Shown here one piece after another: positions 34,720 to 47,493 of a DNA stretch of 64,000 nt. Location: assembly GCA_036874045.1 (NCBI GenBank), contig CM072347.1:1118501-1182500 (forward strand), given 5' to 3'. Made by a program: the position numbers and the translations under genes. Numbering within the stretch: position 1 is the stretch's first letter; every line of letters starts with the position of its first letter. The notes beneath the pieces are model-generated. The model was not told the DNA's origin. It made no database searches and was given only the letters and a program-made list of their open reading frames with translations. Source of the DNA: Cymodocea nodosa (Eukaryota > Streptophyta > Magnoliopsida > Alismatales > Cymodoceaceae).

Positions 34720-35108
34720 TCCATCATTGATTAGCTGCAACTTCATTTCTTTTGGTTATTTGCCTTTTCAACTACTACTACTTAGCTATCGTAAGATTTT
34801 TCTTCCGTATGTGTTTCTTGAAAGGCAGCCAAGGTTTCACCTTTGGATGATCTAGTTTTAAATTTTTAGCTACGTGCCATTTTTCATTTCCTATATTTAT
34901 ACCTTCTTCCAACATCTGAATAATATATATATAAGAAGTCGTTACCGTCATATATATATGTATGTAGAATAATGGGACTGCTGGCAGGTGAAGAAATTGA
35001 TCCGATTGTTATATATATATCTATACGTGCCCCATCTCTTCTGCCCCCCATCATCATCTTCTTCTTCCTCTGTTTTTCGCCTACATCTCGTCCGACGTAT
35101 ATAAACTA

Positions 35109-35148
<40 letters not shown>

Positions 35149-35560
35149 ATATATATATATATATATGAATGATGACTTTTAAGCTTCGATCGGATCAAAG
35201 CACAACTTCGGTATAACCGAAGTTTTTAAATTTTATTTTAAGCTTCGAAGTTGAAGTTATTTATTTATTTATTTTATATTAAAATAAAAATAAATATACA
35301 ACATTACTTATGATTTATCATATTATTTTATTTATAAATACATGAACATCAAACATAAGACATCATTCATGATTCATCATATTAACATCTATATCAAGAC
35401 ATCAACTCATCATTTATGATCCATCAACACATTAAAACACAAGTTATAAAGTTAAAATAATTATTTTATTTCTAAATTAAAATTAAAAATATATTTTTTT
35501 ACATCAAATGTTTTTACATTTAATGAACATAATTACATTTAAATATTTAAATTTGTAAAT
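34720..35560 (+). other. 3' flank of gene D, then microsatellites
   Basis: 34720-35000 matches the flank of gene A, including the terminal-codon echo at 34826-34858. A (CT)n run lies at 35111-35145 and an (AT)n run at 35147-35166. A 9-bp inverted repeat with a 3-bp loop (AACTTCGGT ATA ACCGAAGTT) lies at 35204-35224. No gene is seen. Confidence 0.65.
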
Positions 35561-35569
35561 TCATTGGTG

Positions 35570-36569
35570 AAGTGATTTTGTTGTTGTTGTCCAAGAACAT
35601 AAGCAAGCTCCTTGTCTTTAACACACATAAATATTTTTAAAATATCATCTTTTAATATTGATTTTCTGTCCTCTAATATATTAACACTAATACTAAATAT
35701 TTATTCATATGCTACAGAAGAAGTTGAAATTGTTAGTAAATCTGTAGTTGGTAATGATAAAATAGAAAATGTCTTTTTGTGTTTTTACCAATGTATTATA
35801 TCAAAATCTAGAAAATTAGCATTATCTCTTATTAAATAACTATGATTAGTATTATTAAAATTAATTAATTCTTGCTTATTTGTTATGCTAAAATCACTAT
35901 AATCTTCAATAAATACACTATAATCAAATGGTGTTGATGATGATGATGGTTGTGTAAAATAGGATGTACTTTGTGTTTATTTTGCTCCATACTTTGTGTT
36001 ATTTAAATTATTTCTACATTTTCAATTGTTACATTAAGTTATACGTTTAAATAATTTTTTATTACATTTATTACTTTTTTAACAACTTTTATTTTAGTCC
36101 TAGGATCTAAACAAGCACTTAATGTATATAAGAGAGATATCATATTCCAATATTTTAAAAAATTTTCTTTCATTTTTAAAACTATAGGTGTAAAAAATAG
36201 ATAATTACCCTAATTATTAAAAACTTTTACAATATTATATAAATGATGGATTGTATAAACAGATGAATAATAATATATTCTTGATAAATGCTCTGTTGCA
36301 TTATAAAATAATTTAAAAAATTTAATAAAATAATTTACTATTGCAAAATCATTTTCATCTAGTGGTGTTGTACTATCATCTTTTCCACCATTATAATAAG
36401 TTTTTATAGCTTATTTATAAGGTAAACAATTATTTAACATTAAATATAATGAATTCCACCTATGAGGGACATTCATTGTAAATGTTTTATATGGTAAATC
36501 AAATGAATCACATACATCATTAAATTTTTGTTGTCGTCTATCACTAGCTAAAATGTAAGCTAATGTAGT
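35570..36569 (-). pseudogene. hAT transposase, C-terminal half (broken)
   Basis: On the - strand, 36569-36400 reads LAYILASDRRQQKF and then VPHRWNSLYLML, the conserved plant hAT 'RWNSTYLML' segment. 35940-35580 gives the dimerisation region: a WWK motif (IIHWWKHKKTF), SILSLPTTDLLTISTSS, SVNILEDRKS and a run of Gln at the end. In-frame stops interrupt it. It continues the N-terminal half at 47494-48489 once the Copia element is removed. Confidence 0.75.
36565..36569. repeat. Target site duplication GTAGT (left)
   Basis: GTAGT directly before the TGTAGG LTR start. It is identical to 47494-47498 after the ACTCAACA LTR end, which fixes both ends of the Copia element. Confidence 0.9.
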
Positions 36570-38320
36570 TGTAGGTTCGTATGGCTATACAACAGGGGGG
36601 TGAATTGTGTATTTTTAATATTTTTTGAAATATAATTGAAACTTTAAAACTCAAAAACAAGTCGAGACATTGTTTTCATAAAATCATTTTTATTCAAGGT
36701 TTCAATTACAATATACAATTCAATTCTCCTAAAAAATTGTACATGCAATTATATTTCGATACCATGTATCATCTAAACAATTTCATAACTACAAACATAG
36801 AAAACTAATTTGCGAAATTTAAAACATTTCTCCCTGTTTGAGATCTTTCTTCTTCTTTTTCTTTCTTCTTCAGCAATTCTTCAGTGATGAATATCTTGTC
36901 TTTCTCTGCTTCACCGAATTTGCTTTTACTTGATACTTCAAATCTTCAGCGACATAAATTTAACCTTTTCTACTTCACTGAATTTTCTTCCACTTGAGAG
37001 ATTTTGCCCAAAGAGGTGTTTTTGATCTCTGAAAAAGATTTTTCTTTTGGTGTGCAGGGATAGTTTGATCCTTGAAAAGATTTTCGTTTTGTGTGCAAGG
37101 ATAGTTTGATCAATGAGAATTCTATGCCTTTTATATTGTATGTTAACTTCATGCATATCCTCCACGTTTAATCACTACCAGTTTTCCACTTCTTCATGTC
37201 TTTGCTTTTTCCTTCATCGAAACACACACGTTCTAACCCACGTTTATATTTCGAATTTTCTTTAATCATCAGTCTTGGATCTCTGAAAAATTTCCTACAA
37301 AATAAACTTTTTCATCCAAAAGTTTTTCATTAGTGTAATAAGAAGTCGTTACTTTAATATTAACTAAACGAGTAACACAAGTATATATATATAACTTAAC
37401 ATTTCTAACTTAACGAGTTCCTCATGTGCCATTTCATGTGACAAGTACTGTAGCTAACTCAACAAACTAAGTTCGTGGTGTTATACTAACTCAACGAACC
37501 AGCTTAACCTTTATTTCGGAAGGTTAAATGATAACTCACCGAAAATAGTTTAAGTTTCAGATAGTTACGGATGTAAGTCATCAAAAAACTCTTTATATTA
37601 TAAAACTAGTGAGACACGTGTCAAGACCTGAAAACATGACTTAAGTTACCTTTCGGATAGTTACGATTGTAAGTCTCCAAAAAACTTTAACTCACCGATT
37701 CAGTAATAAACAAATGTTTTTATAATAAAAATTTTACCACATGTAAAAATAACAACTTAAGTTTATAACGCTAACCTAACGCATTGCCTTAGTATTCAAT
37801 ATAGCAACTCAACGCATTTAGTTATGTTAACTTAACGAGTTAAACATGTGCACCTCACGTGATACAATACAACATTTGGAACTTATAATTTCACCACGTG
37901 TATAACACTAACTTAACGAGTTCGTCTCTTCTTTTACTCACTAACTTAATGAGTTATTACGTGACCTATTTTAACCTTTAAGCCTCTAACTTAACGAGTT
38001 CTCACGTGACCTCTAAACAAACAAAACTCTAATTTAACGAGTTGTCTAAACGTGCACTGTTCATGATACATAAGATATAACTTTAAAACATATCATGTTT
38101 TTCAATAAAAACACACGTTAACTTAACGTTTAGCTAAATGAGAAATTAATGCAACGAAACGACTAGTTATTAGTTTCAGATCCAATAGAGACAAGTATTT
38201 ATATCAGTAAGCTTTTTATGTATAAATTGATGATTTTAATTTCTTTTCACAAGCAATAGTAATTGAGCAAATATGATTATTTTCATTCAGCACACATCAT
38301 CAAAACAAAAATACTCAACA
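36570..38320 (-). repeat. 3' LTR of the Copia element
   Basis: 1751 bp, TGTAGGTTCG to AATACTCAACA on the + strand. Near-identical in layout to 45743-47493. It contains many TAACTYAACGA and ACTCACCGAAA motifs. Confidence 0.9.
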
Positions 38321-38819
38321 ATCTCCCCCTTTTTGATGATGACAAAACCATATTAAATTAAGTATGAAATATATTTAACTCAACAAAGCACATTCGTTGG
38401 GTTAACTTTTCATTCAACAAACTTGTTTGTTGACTTAAGTTCACTTAAGCTTATTTCTATTGTTTGTGTAAATATCACCTCTCAGAACTAAAACTCTCAG
38501 ATGTCAATAATTATATAAGTATCAGTTTTCTAATTATCATCTGTCAGATTACAATAACCATTTAAATATCATCTACTTTTATAATATATATATGCAATTA
38601 AGATCATAATCATGTTTTTATAATATTTCTCCCCCTTTTTGTCATTAATCAAAAACATAATTACAGAGAATATATATATATATAAGAGAATTACAACAAC
38701 TCTTTCTGTAAACAAGAATAATAATTGAACACATTTACATAAAAAAATGTATTGTTCAATGAATCAAACAAGTAATACAAACATTACATTTTGTATTCAG
38801 AAACAAACAAAATCAGTTA

Positions 38820-41107
38820 TCAACCCCTCCTAAGTATATCACTTATAGCATTACATATTTTATCTCTTAGATGCCTAATATCATTTCTAATGTCGTTAAA
38901 CACTGCATCTAAGTCAGGAGGTAGCTGGGTTTGCTGTTCTGCTTGAACTGAATAACTTTGTTATTGTTGTTGTTGTATATGGTCTGTATCAGGTTGTTGT
39001 TGTTATCGTTGAGGTTTATGCATGGCTTGGAATTTTTGCAAATCTTTAACACTAAATGCTCTCATGCCTTTAGTTTTAGAGGGCCAATCGGATAAAGTCA
39101 ATTGGCTTGCAAGGATTCTACATACAGCATCACCATAAAATAACTTTGAACTCATATGCTGTAGTTGAGACATAAAAACATCAAACCAATTTATTTGAAT
39201 TCTATTCAGCAGACCACAAGTTGCATATAAACAGCTTCTACTGATTTCCAAATTGTGTCCAACTCTTTGAAATAAATTTGCATGCAATATATTTGTAATA
39301 AACCTTGCCTCTGCATTTAGATTTTCCATTAATCTCATTTCAGAATATACATCTGAAATTTTTGATAAAGACTAAATGTTCCATTCCAGTTGTCTTATCA
39401 TGTCAAATCAGTTTGTAACAACAATACCTTCATTCTTTAATCCTAAAACTTCAAAAATTAACTCAGGAGACAATATAAACTCTTGTTGATTTATTTGAGT
39501 TTTCAGAAAATTTCCATTTTTGACTAGATTGCTATAAAAAGGTGCAATAAGCTCTATGTATTGCTTCCATTTTGTTTCTACTAGCAAGAATTGAATGAGG
39601 CATTGAAACTCAAATAGATCTCTCATTTCCATCAAATTTCTGAACTTTATTAGACAAGCATGCAGAATCTGACATGTAATCAGATTATTGTATATCTACA
39701 ATGCTTCTTCAGATCTAAAATGAATTGCATTACCTTGAATTTTTAATATTGTACACAAAGAAGGTGATACCTAAAGTTGTGATTAAGATTTTAATTCATC
39801 TTTAGGAACCTCTTCTCCAAAATGAATGTCATGTTGTTCCTTTTCCAAAATATTATCTTGAAGCTACTTAGGTAAGCTTGATTCTTCAGCTTCAACAGTG
39901 TTAGAAACATTGTCAATATGCTCAACATTCATCTATTCAGTCTCTATAGAATGTTCAGAGTTCAATTTTTCCACAAATTCTACAGTTGATGTATCTATCT
40001 GTAATTGTTCATTTTGTTCAACAGATAATTCCATTGATTCATGTTGTGAATTTTCAGACTCTGCTTCTATAGATTCTGTAGAAGGCTGGTTAACTTTTAG
40101 CTCTTCTGGAGTCTTAACATTTTCAATATATACTACTCTAGACAATTCAGCCTGTGAACTAGTTACTACTTCAATATTGTCAATTATATATGCAATAACT
40201 TGTTCAATGTCAGGTGCTTGATGCTTTGATTTGTCAATTTCTACATCATCAGGACTTGTACTAATAGAAAAATTGAGCTCATATTTGACTTGTATTTCTT
40301 CTCAAGCTTTCTAGCAAGGGAAAATAAAGTCTCATTATCTTCATCAGCTTCAATGTGTTTGGAACTGATAAGTTTATCAGATGCACAATAAGGTACAATG
40401 TCTAGACATACATTGTCCTTTGGAAATAAATTTTCATCTGATTGTCCTTTTTCAATAGACTTTGTTTCCTTAGACATAATTTTTCTGAATTTCCTTCTTC
40501 TATAACATTTCTGTTTCTCTTTTTCAAGTATTATTGTTTTCTTTTCAAATTGCTCCATAAAAGTTTTATGCTTTAATTCTTCTAAGGTACTTTCTTTTGC
40601 AATGGCTTTTCGAAGACTGTCAATTTTTGTTTTGTCTACAGCAATATCTGATTCTACTTGTTTTGAATATAAAGGAGTAGTGATTGTTGATTCATGCACT
40701 TCCTCAAATGCATGTAGTCTTGTACCGTTTATAGGAGTTTGAGGAGTTCTATTTGATGAACATACACCTTTTTCCAAATATTTTGCATATTGTTCCAAAA
40801 ATGCAATTTCAGCACACTTCATTCTATATTCTCTATCAAATTTACTACGAATACCCATGTATGTAATATTTGCATCAGTATTTTGAAGTTCTTGTCTAAC
40901 TTCATTCAGTATACCTTTAGGAAAGAAATATTCACTATAAATTTCTGCCAACCTTTTGTACACTCGAAATATTTTCTTGAACCAAGTACGTGGAACTTCA
41001 TCATTCTCTATTTCTTTTCCTTTTGCATCTCTTCTACTTTTGCCTTTTCCTTTGCCACGACCTTTGTAGAACTTGGTGACCATCGTCGCAGGTTGTAACA
41101 GCAACAA
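38820..41107 (-). pseudogene. Extra ORF after pol in the Copia element (broken)
   Basis: Sense-oriented with pol and lying between RNase H and the 3' LTR. The first part (41107-40241, 288 codons; likely start Met at 41083) begins with a basic stretch (KGRGKGKGKSRRDAKGK) and has a charged, coiled-coil-like middle. Reading on in shifted frames gives an acidic Glu/Gln-rich stretch (40145-39933), a segment at 39635-39408 (PFYSNLVKNGNF, FILSPELIFEVLGL) and another at 39338-39003, ending SDILRRG at 38820. The 39.5-kb segment resembles the 'putative plant transposon protein' type domain of some large retroelements, but this is from memory of the pattern. SIRE-type Copias carry an ORF here that has been called envelope-like; I see no convincing membrane span. 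Confidence 0.55.
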
Positions 41108-42727
41108 GCGGGAAAGATTTTCTTGACAAAGTTTACAAATAACCTAAGTGTCCGTGTAATAAGTGTTTAAATAGGGTTTTTGGGCGTATAACTCTACGTG
41201 AAGAGAAGTTGGGTTTAGAAATTAAATAAATATTGAATAAAGTTTATTCAATCAAGGTACCTGAAATATTCAAGTATAACTTGTTAAGATAGCTAACCTA
41301 ACGAGTAAAACGTTGTTTAGAGGCAGTTTTACACGTTACCTTATCTAACATAATGTCTAGTTAGTACACAACAATTTTCGAATGCTTCCAATTGAAACGT
41401 TCTGAAAACAACACACATGCTAAACTTAACATTATCTTGAGAACATTGTAAACTATTTGAACATTTTGTCCTTTGAATCTAAAATAGTTTATTTGTCTTT
41501 TTAAATTATTTCATCAAGATTTTGAGAGGACATTAATTCAGATTAACTAAGATTTGTATTCTAAATTATATTAATCTGTTTTTGACATTGTTAATCCTCC
41601 CCCTACAAATATACTTCAAATATATTTAATCAAAATACAAAATATACTTGTAGTAACAATAGATGTTAAGTATAACTATACTTTTAAATTTTCTTTTTAG
41701 AGACTTCCGTTATCCTGACATCAACAAAAATGATTTCCAAAATCAATTCCTACTGTATATGAATCAAAACACAACTTTGAACTCAATGTGATTAATTCAA
41801 GGAGAATAAAAGAATGTATCTCAAGTAAACATTTTCAAAAGTACTAATGTTGATTCAATATTAGTAGTCATATTGGTAGAAACTATATGTGATTCAAAGA
41901 TATCTGTAATTAATGAAACAACTTTTTCTTTTCAAAACAGTAAATATTGATAATTTTCTTTAAAAGTTAGTTTGAAAAGCTTGAATCATACAAGAGATTT
42001 CTAATGTACCCATGTAATGAGCTTTCAATCAACAATCCTAGATCTGATCGGGACCTTAGGTTACCAGATTTAAAGAATCATTTTTGAGGACAACAATCCT
42101 TACATACCTATCTGCTCAAGTACAAAAGGCTTGTGATCAAACTGATCAATAAACTCTCAAAGATTTTCACTTTGTAAGCACTTTTCATTTTAAGCACAGT
42201 ATATAAGTATTACATTAATACAGATGCAATAAAACACAAATCTCATATAATTTTTACTTCTATGATTGTACTGAGAATATGAATCAGTTTCAATAAGCTT
42301 ATACTTTTGATTAACAGTTTAAGATGAGTTACATATAACTTATTCTACAAGTTTAATCAATTAAGTCAAATTTATGCATGATCATATGCATTTTCCTTGA
42401 TTCAAAGAAAACATTTAATCAAAATTTCAGAATGTCAGAAGTATTTAATGTTTTTCATTTACACTTCCACTTAAAATTGTAAAAACCATTAAAATTGATA
42501 AACTACTTAAAATCAATAAGATACTACTATGATTTTACAATAAATACATAGTATCTTAAGCAGCAGTTTAGATATTACTTTAGATATTTATAATAAGTAT
42601 ATAATATCTATGAGGTGAACAACATCATCAATAATATTTATCTTTTTATGTGAAGTTTAAGCATTTTACACATCACATAGCCTACAAATACCTAAATTTA
42701 ATCTAATGTTGTAGAATGTATTTTCGT

Positions 42728-44160
42728 CTAGAAGTTTTGTAATATATTAGCTAATTGATTTTTACTAGACACAAATTCTAATTTAATTTTTCCTTTAATT
42801 ACGTTATCTCTTAGAAAATGATGTCTAACCTCTATATGCTTTGCTCTTGAATGTAACACAGGATTTTTGGAAAGATTTATTGCAGAACTACTATCACAAT
42901 AAATCTCAGTTGTATCAAAAGATAATCCAAAATCTTCTAAAGTTTGCTTTATCCACAAAATCTGAGTGCAACACAATGCAGCAGCAACATATTTAGCTTC
43001 TGTAGTATAAAATGCTACACAGTTTTGCTTTTTACTAAACCATGTCACCAAATTATTTTCCAATAATTGACATGTGCCACTGGTACTCTTTCTATCAGAT
43101 TTAGATCCTGCATAATCAGCATCAGTATATCCTATAAGATCTATTGAACTATCCTTAGAATAATACAATCTGAAATTTTTAGTTCCTTGTATATATCTAA
43201 ATATTCTTTTAACTGCAATTAAATGTGATTCTTTAGGATTAGATTGAAATCTAGCACAAACACACACATCAAACATAATATCAGGTCTACTAGTAGTCAA
43301 ATAAAGTAAAGAACCAATCATACTTCTGTATTTTCTTTGATCTATAGATTTTCCTATGTCATCAATATCTAACTTTAAAGTAGTACTCATAGGACTTTCT
43401 CGAATCCTTGTATCATTAAAATTAAATTTCTTAAGCATTTCATCTGCATATTTTTCCTGATTTAAAAATATACCTTTATCCATTTGCTTAATTTGAAGTC
43501 CTAGAAAATATGAAAGTTCTCCTAACATACTCATTTCAAACTGATTAGTCATCTCTTCAGAGAATATTTCTATCAACTTATTAGAGGTTGCTCCAAAGAT
43601 TATATCATCCACGTATATTTGAACAACAATCTGATCTTTACCATCTCTCTTAATAAATAGAGTATGATCCACTTTTCCCATGATATAGCCTTTTTCTATT
43701 AAAAAAGTAGACAATCTTTCATACCATGATCAATGTGATTGCTTCAAATCATATAACGCTTTCTTCAATTTTTATACACAAAGTCAGGATTTTTAATATC
43801 TTTAAATCCAGGTGGTTGTTTTACATAGACTTCTTCATTAATTAAGCCATTTAGAAATGCACTATTTACTTCCATTTGATATAATTTAAAATCCATATAA
43901 CAAGCATAAGCCAATAATATTCTAATACTTTCTAACCTAGCCATAGGAGCAAATGTTTCATCATAATCTAGTCCTTCTTCCTATGTATACCCTTGTGCAA
44001 CTAATCTAACTTTGTTCATTATAACTTGACTAGTTTCGTTAGTTTTGTTTCTAAAGATCCACTTTGTACCTATTATGGACTGATTTTCTAGTGGAGAGAC
44101 TAATTCTCAAACATCATTTTTGATGAATTGATTTAGTTCTTCTTGCATTGCCACTATCTA
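42728..44160 (-). pseudogene. Copia reverse transcriptase and RNase H
   Basis: The longest open stretch is 43714-42728 (328 codons). It contains the RT active site VVQIYVDDIIFG, then LSYFLGLQI and YRSMIGSLLYLTTSRPDI. RNase H keeps its acidic residues in YTDADYAG, TTEAKYVA and YCDSSSAI, and the family HH motif in HIEVRHHFLRD. The N-terminal RT part (44160-43714) is broken by stops and shifts, for example near 43725. The C-terminus ends SKNQLANIL just before a stop at 42728. Confidence 0.85.
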
Positions 44161-44619
44161 ATTTTCATCAGATAATGCTTCTTGTATATTCCTTGATTCC
44201 ACCATAGAAACAAACATACATATACTATTTAAATTTACTGAAGCTCTAGTTTTAACTCCCTCATTAATATTACTAATGACTTGAATAATGAGATGTGATG
44301 AAGAATAACGCCAATTTCTTTGATTGTCCTCAATATTCTCATCAACATCTGAAGGTACATCACTTTCATCATTAGTTTGATCATTTAAGTTCATATTTTT
44401 TATTTTCTCAGATAAATCATTAATCTCTCTATTGATCTCTAACTCTTTTGGAAGATTGATCAAATCATCATTATCAACTTTAGATTGAGATTCTCTAAGA
44501 GAATTTTCATTGAAGCTTACATGGAGGGTTTCTTCAATAGTCCTAGAAGTCTTGTTATATACTCTATAGGCTTTACTTCTAGTAGAGTAACCTACAAAAA
44601 TTCCTTTATCTGATTTGGC

Positions 44620-45543
44620 TTAAAATTTATCCCTTTTATTTTTCCTCATAGGACAATCTAGAGAAAGATGTCTAGGTTTCTTACAATTGTAACATACATA
44701 CTTTTTGGATGAAGAATTCTTGTCATTTAGTGATTTTGACATTGAGGGTTTATCATTTTTGTTCCTTTGCTGTTTCCTAGCTTTCCATGCTTTCTTGAAT
44801 TTCCTAGTCAGTAAAATTAAATCCTCGTTAGAATCAGTAGATATATCATAATCTGAATTAATTTTAAAGGCTATTTCTTTCTTCATTTTTAGTTTGTTGT
44901 GACTCAGTGATTCATTTAATTGAACTTCATAAGCTGTTAAATTTCATATAAGTTCATTCATAGTATAAACATTTAAATCTCGTGATTCCTCAATTGATGT
45001 TGCTTTCTGAGACCATTTAGAACTTAGGGATTTGAGAATTTTCCTCATCAAATCCTTTTGTTCAAAATTCTTTCCTAAACATTTTAAAGAGTTTATGATA
45101 TCAAGAAATCTGGAAAACATCTCAGAAACATTTTCGTCTTCATGCATCTTAAAGAGTTCATACTTATGAATCAACATGTTTATTTTAGTCTCTTTAACTT
45201 GAGAAGTACCTTCATGTGAAACTTCTAATGCATGCCATACCTCATAAGCAGATTTATATGTCGACACTTTACTGAACTGTTCATAACTCAATGCACAAAA
45301 TAAAATATTTAAGCCCTTAGCATTCAGAGTTTCATTTTCTTTTTTAGTAATTGTCCAAGTATTATAAGGAGTAGTTAACAGAGTATATGGTTTAGAAATC
45401 ATGAACCACAACTTATGATCTATACTTTGAAGAAAAATAGTCATCCTATATTTCCAATATTCAAAATGTATTCCATCAAATAAAGGAGGACGATTAAGAT
45501 TTTGGCCTTCATATAAAGAAAAATTACCATTTCTAGTATCCAT
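44620..45543 (-). pseudogene. Copia gag fused to the integrase C-terminus
   Basis: Gag starts at Met 45543 (MDTRNGNFSLYEGQN) with a UBN2-type core (HFEYWKYRMTIFLQSIDHKL, MLIHKYELFKMHEDEN). A break near 44940 precedes a zinc knuckle at about 44690-44650 (CYNCKKPRHLSLDC). After RKNKRDKF a stop codon (44620) stands where family members have Asp. In the same frame the sequence continues AKSDKGIFVGYSTRSKAYRV, which is the integrase C-terminal region. Protease and the integrase core are thus deleted in frame. Confidence 0.8.
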
Positions 45544-45742
45544 CTTACCTTAGATTTTTCAATCTATTTGATTTTAAACAGTCTAAAACTTTAAAACAAC
45601 TTGAGCCTTAAATCAAGAAAGTTAAACGTATGCTCAGATATTAATGTCTGTTTAAAAACAGGGAAGACAGAATAAGCAATGATATTAAATAAGTTGGTAT
45701 CGATTTTATATCAAAGATTATTAACAAAGCTTTGATACCACT

Positions 45743-47493
45743 TGTAGGATCGTATGGCTACACAAGAGCGGGGTGAATTGTGTATTTTTAATATTTTCTG
45801 AAATATAATTGAAACTTTAAAACTCAAAAACAAGTCGAGACATTGTTTTCATAAAATCATTTTTATTCAAGGTTTCAATTACAATATACAATTCAATTCT
45901 CCTCAGAAATTGTAGATGCAATTATATTTCGATACCATGTATCATCTAAACAATTTCATAACTACAAACAGATAAAACTAATTTACGGAATTTAAAACAT
46001 TTCTCCCTGTTTGAGATCTTTCTTCTTCTTCTTCTTTCTTCTTTAGCAATTCTTCAGTGACGAATATCTTGTCTTTCTCTGCTTCACCGAATTTGCTTTC
46101 ACTTGATACTTCAAATCTTCAACGACATAAATTTAACCTTTTCTACTTCACTAAATTTTCTTCCACTTGAGAGATTTTGCTCGAAGAGGTGTTTTTGATC
46201 CTTGAAAAAGATTTTTCTTTTGGTGTGCAGGGATAGTTTGATCCTTGAAAAGATTTTCATTTTATGTGCAAGGATAGTTTGATCAACGAGAATTCTATGC
46301 CTTTTATATTGTATGTTAACTTCATGCATATCCTCCACGTTTAATTATTACCAGTTTTCCACTTCTTCACGTCTTTGCTTTTTCCTTCATCGAAACACAC
46401 ACGTTCTAACCCATGTTTATATTTTGAATTTTCTTTAATCATCAATCCTGGATCTCTGAAAAATTTCCTGCAAAATAAACTTTCTCGTCCAAAAATTTTT
46501 CATCAGTGTAATAAGAAGTCGTTACTTTAATATTAACTAAACGAGTAACACAAGTATATATATATAACTTAACGTTTCTAACTTGACGAGTTCCTCATAT
46601 GCCATTTCACGTGACAAGTACTGTAGCTAACTCAACGAACTAAGTCTGTGGTGTTATGCTAACTCAACGAACCAGCTTAACCTTTCTTTCAGAAGGTTAA
46701 ACGATAACTCACCGAAAACAGTTTAAGTTTCGGATAGTTACGGATGTAAGTCACCGAAAAACTCTTTATATTATAAAATTAGTGAGACACGTGTCAAGAC
46801 CTGAAAACATGACTTAAGTTACCTTTTAGATAGTTACGACTGTAAGTCTCCGAAAAACTTTAACTCATCGATTCAGTAATAAACAAATGTTTTTATAATA
46901 AGAATTTTACCACGTGCAAAAATAACAACTTAAGTTTATAACGCTAACCTAACGTGTTGCCTTAGTGTTCAATATAGCAACTCAATATGTTTGGTTATGT
47001 TAACTTAACGAGTTAAACATGTGCACCTCACGTGATACAATACAACATTCGTAACTTATAATTTCACCACGTGTATAACACTAACTTAACGAGTTCGTCT
47101 CTTCTTTTACTCACTAACTTAACGAGTTATCATGTGACCTATTTTAACCTTTGAGCCTCTAAATTAACGAGTTCTCACGTGACCTCTAAACAAACAAAAC
47201 TCTAATTTAACGAGTTGTCTAAACGTGCAATGTTCATGATACATAAGATATAACTTTAAAACATATCATACTTTTCAATAAAAACACACGTTAACTTAAC
47301 GTTTAGCTAAATGAGAAATTAATGCAACGAAATGACTAGTTATTAGCTTTAGATCCAATACAGACAAGTATTTATATCAGTAAGCTTTTTATGTATAAAT
47401 TGATGATTTTAATTTCTTTTCACAAGCAATAGTAATTGAGCAAATATGATTATTTTCATTCAGCACACATCATCAAAACAAAAATACTCAACA
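45743..47493 (-). repeat. 5' LTR of the Copia element
   Basis: 1751 bp, TGTAGGATCG to ACTCAACA, same length as the 3' LTR at 36570-38320. By eye the two differ at scattered positions, mostly transitions, so the insertion is not very recent. The outer flank is GTAGT. Confidence 0.9.

Larger units (their letters stand above)
29430..34762 (+). repeat. Segmental duplicate of the gene C block
   Basis: From ACCTTCTTCTAACG at 29433 the DNA follows 12586 onward, then through promoter, gene and start of the 3' flank to 34762. The offset is 16.85 kb before the 5S-like insertion and 16.36 kb after it. Without the 11-kb insertion at 18317-29427, the two copies would be adjacent tandem repeats of about 5.3-5.8 kb. 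Confidence 0.85.
36570..47493 (-). mobile_element. Copia retrotransposon with both LTRs, SIRE-like, internally deleted
   Basis: 10,924 bp bounded by GTAGT duplications. The 3' LTR is 36570-38320 and the 5' LTR 45743-47493, both 1751 bp with TGTAGG and CTCAACA ends. The primer site is at 45729-45740 (TGGTATCAAAGC on the - strand). The polypurine tract is just inside the 3' LTR at 38321-38340 (AAAAAGGGGGAGAT). Reading leftwards: gag 45543-44620, a direct fusion to the integrase C-terminus at about 44620, a linker, RT-RNase H 44160-42728, about 1.6 kb of non-coding DNA, then an extra ORF 41107-38820. Protease and the integrase core are absent, so it depended on other elements. The SIRE/Maximus-type assignment is an inference from the long LTRs and the extra ORF after pol. 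Confidence 0.9.

Noticed and set aside
35111-35166. (CT)n and (AT)n runs as a CRISPR-like or regulatory array
   Set aside because: Simple microsatellites in a plant genome; no spacer-repeat structure.
36938-37165. 75-codon - strand ORF found in both LTRs of the Copia element (36938-37165 and 46111-46338)
   Set aside because: It is present twice only because the LTRs are duplicates; low complexity and no domain.
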